Shown here: positions 62,561-64,000 of the stretch, piece by piece
How the letters are laid out: every line of letters begins with the position of its first letter
Numbering within the stretch: the stretch's first letter is position 1
NCBI GenBank assembly: GCA_020226215.1
Contig: CM035235.1
Span: forward strand, 8,383,151 to 8,447,150
DNA from: Sindora glabra
Taxonomy: Eukaryota > Streptophyta > Magnoliopsida > Fabales > Fabaceae
Direction of reading: 5' to 3'
DNA length: 64,000 bases
Translations under genes and position numbers: made by a program
The notes under the pieces: generated by a model
Database searches by the model: none
Told to the model about the DNA's origin: nothing
What the model saw: only the letters and a program-made list of their open reading frames with translations

Positions 62561-64000
62561 CTTTGATTCCGTTTCTTGACATGTTAAGTGAAGTGGTTCT
62601 TAATTCATGTATCGGAAAAATGGAAGTGATAGTGAAGAAATCTCTCTCTCTCTCTCTCTCTCTTTCCTTTTTTCAAGAATGATTGATTGTGCCGATGAAT
62701 CTATAATTATCTTAGGGTAAAAGGAGTTTTGATTCTGCAAATTACATTAAATAAAAGTAAAGCAAGTTGATGAGGCGAGTAATTGACTGAAGTAGACTTT
62801 TTCTTTTTCAATGGAATGGTTGTGACTAAAAGAAAATGAAAAACAAAGTGGAGTAATAATTTCCTCAAAATTATAAAAAATAAAAGGAACAATTATACTT
62901 TGTTTATATTTGATTTTACTTTTCTTCACTTAATTCATGTGTGATTTTAAATGTTGCAAATCACATATACTTTCAATTATTAATAATTTACCTACCTAAA
63001 TTATTTTAAATCCAAAATTTAATAAAAAATTTACATACATTACATTTCATTTCTACTTCTCTAAATTTTAATTCAATTTGTAGTTTATTTGAAATTAAAT
63101 AATTAAAGAATTCTAATTTTATTAAAAATTTATCTTTTATAATTTAATTTATTTAATAGAAGGTGTTAAATTGGATTTTTAAGGGTAAATTAATTCTAAA
63201 CGAATATCAAAATGACTTAAAATTAAAAAATAAAAAGTAAAGATTGCATGTAATAGGTATGAAATTTTAATTAAATTTCAGATAAAAATATTTTAAATGA
63301 GTAAAAATGAATCATAATATGTAAAATCATAAAAAAAATAAAATAGAATAAAATTAGCAATGGATAAAGTATAATTTCTCCTAATAAAAAATAAAACATT
63401 TCCTTCTCTTTTTTTTTTGTTTCCCTCAAAATGATCATGAGTTTCAAATATTATCTATTAGGCACATTCTATGGTGCTCGTGGTTCTAGAACTCTGGAAA
63501 ACGTAGATGAATTATACTCGTATTTCTTGAAATTGAGGATCAATTTATGTAGCTCCCCTCCATTTTGCAAAATATACATTTATCTCCCCTATCTTTAACA
63601 GAAATTTGACATCATTAATTTTTTTTATTAATTTTCATTTTTACCCTTTTGGGTTGCATTGCACACTTTAGTACGGATTTCTCAGTACCCTAACTCCGGA
63701 AAAAAGTAGTTTTACCAAATAAATATTCACATGTTTTTTTTTTTTGAATTTGATGCAAACTAATAATTTCTGTAACATATATTATTTCAAATATGAATTA
63801 ACTTTTTGGTATATTAATAGTAAAATAACACTTGATATTAATTCAATTATTTTACTTTTCATTATGAGCATTAATTAGATTATCACTTCCATCATTATAA
63901 AAAAATAATTTAGTTATTTTACTTTTTATTATATATGATATCCAAATTTAGCAGTATGTGCATTAATTAAATTATCACCTATATCATAATAAAAAAAAAT
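62561..64000. other. 3' flank of UGT 2 and AT-rich spacer
   Basis: Collinear with 37849-39200. A possible poly(A) signal AATAAA lies at 62750-62755, about 190 bp after the stop. Minus-strand frames at 62707-62929 are not conserved. No further gene before the window ends. Confidence 0.45.
62641..62663. repeat. (TC)n microsatellite in the UGT 2 3' flank
   Basis: About 11-12 TC repeats, 80 bp after the stop, absent from UGT 1. It probably falls in the 3' UTR. Confidence 0.9.

Larger units (their letters stand above)
48532..64000 (+). repeat. Segmental duplication, part B of unit 2
   Basis: Direct copy of 24866-39200, beginning immediately after the LTR and running off the window. Differences from unit 1 include about 550 extra bases at 49531-50088, an 83-bp minisatellite at 53537-53815, a second R-module head at 53291, and (CT)n after the UGT. 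Confidence 0.88.

Overview
The window looks like an AT-rich intergenic stretch of a eudicot nuclear genome. The evidence is two intron-less plant UDP-glycosyltransferase (UGT) genes with the PSPG box, a Ty1/copia element with a plant initiator-Met primer-binding site, a truncated Ty3/gypsy-like LTR, a tRNA-derived SINE, MITEs, and decayed plastid rRNA. I cannot name the species. Only two genes look intact. Nearly everything else is transposon, repeat, pseudogene or featureless AT-rich DNA.

Layout. The window holds two direct copies of one large unit made of two parts, A then B. Unit 1 has A at 1-7031 and B at about 24866-39200. Unit 2 has A at about 41563-47332 and B at 48532 to the window end. 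By eye the copies are roughly 85-90 percent alike, with many indels. Each B part ends in one UGT (36484-37848 and 61196-62560, both +, each 454 residues). The A-B gap is 17.8 kb in unit 1 but only 1.2 kb in unit 2. In unit 2 it holds a minus-strand gypsy-like LTR, primer-binding site and gag stub (about 47335-48531).

The unit 1 gap holds a full-length but dead copia element (8638-15294, target duplication TATAA, LTRs about 89 percent identical). It also holds an array of about 17 degenerate 118-bp units carrying paired short hairpins (16380-18320), a possible CACTA-type terminus (19430), and two collinear minus-strand pieces of plastid 23S-4.5S rRNA DNA (22201-22338 and 22455-22614).

Each B part carries two broken RNase H-like (RVT_3) fragments, the first split by a Stowaway-like MITE, plus an internally duplicated AT-rich module and a SINE. 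Each A part carries a minus-strand FAD-oxidoreductase-like exon remnant and, where visible, a plus-strand transit-peptide-like exon remnant.

The UGTs belong to the UGT91-like group, which commonly adds a second sugar to glycosides. Donor and acceptor cannot be read from sequence. The most informative signal is a 372-bp tract spanning the promoter, 5' UTR and first 98 codons with one mismatch between the two genes, against 25 mismatches in the next 372 bp. This points to gene conversion.
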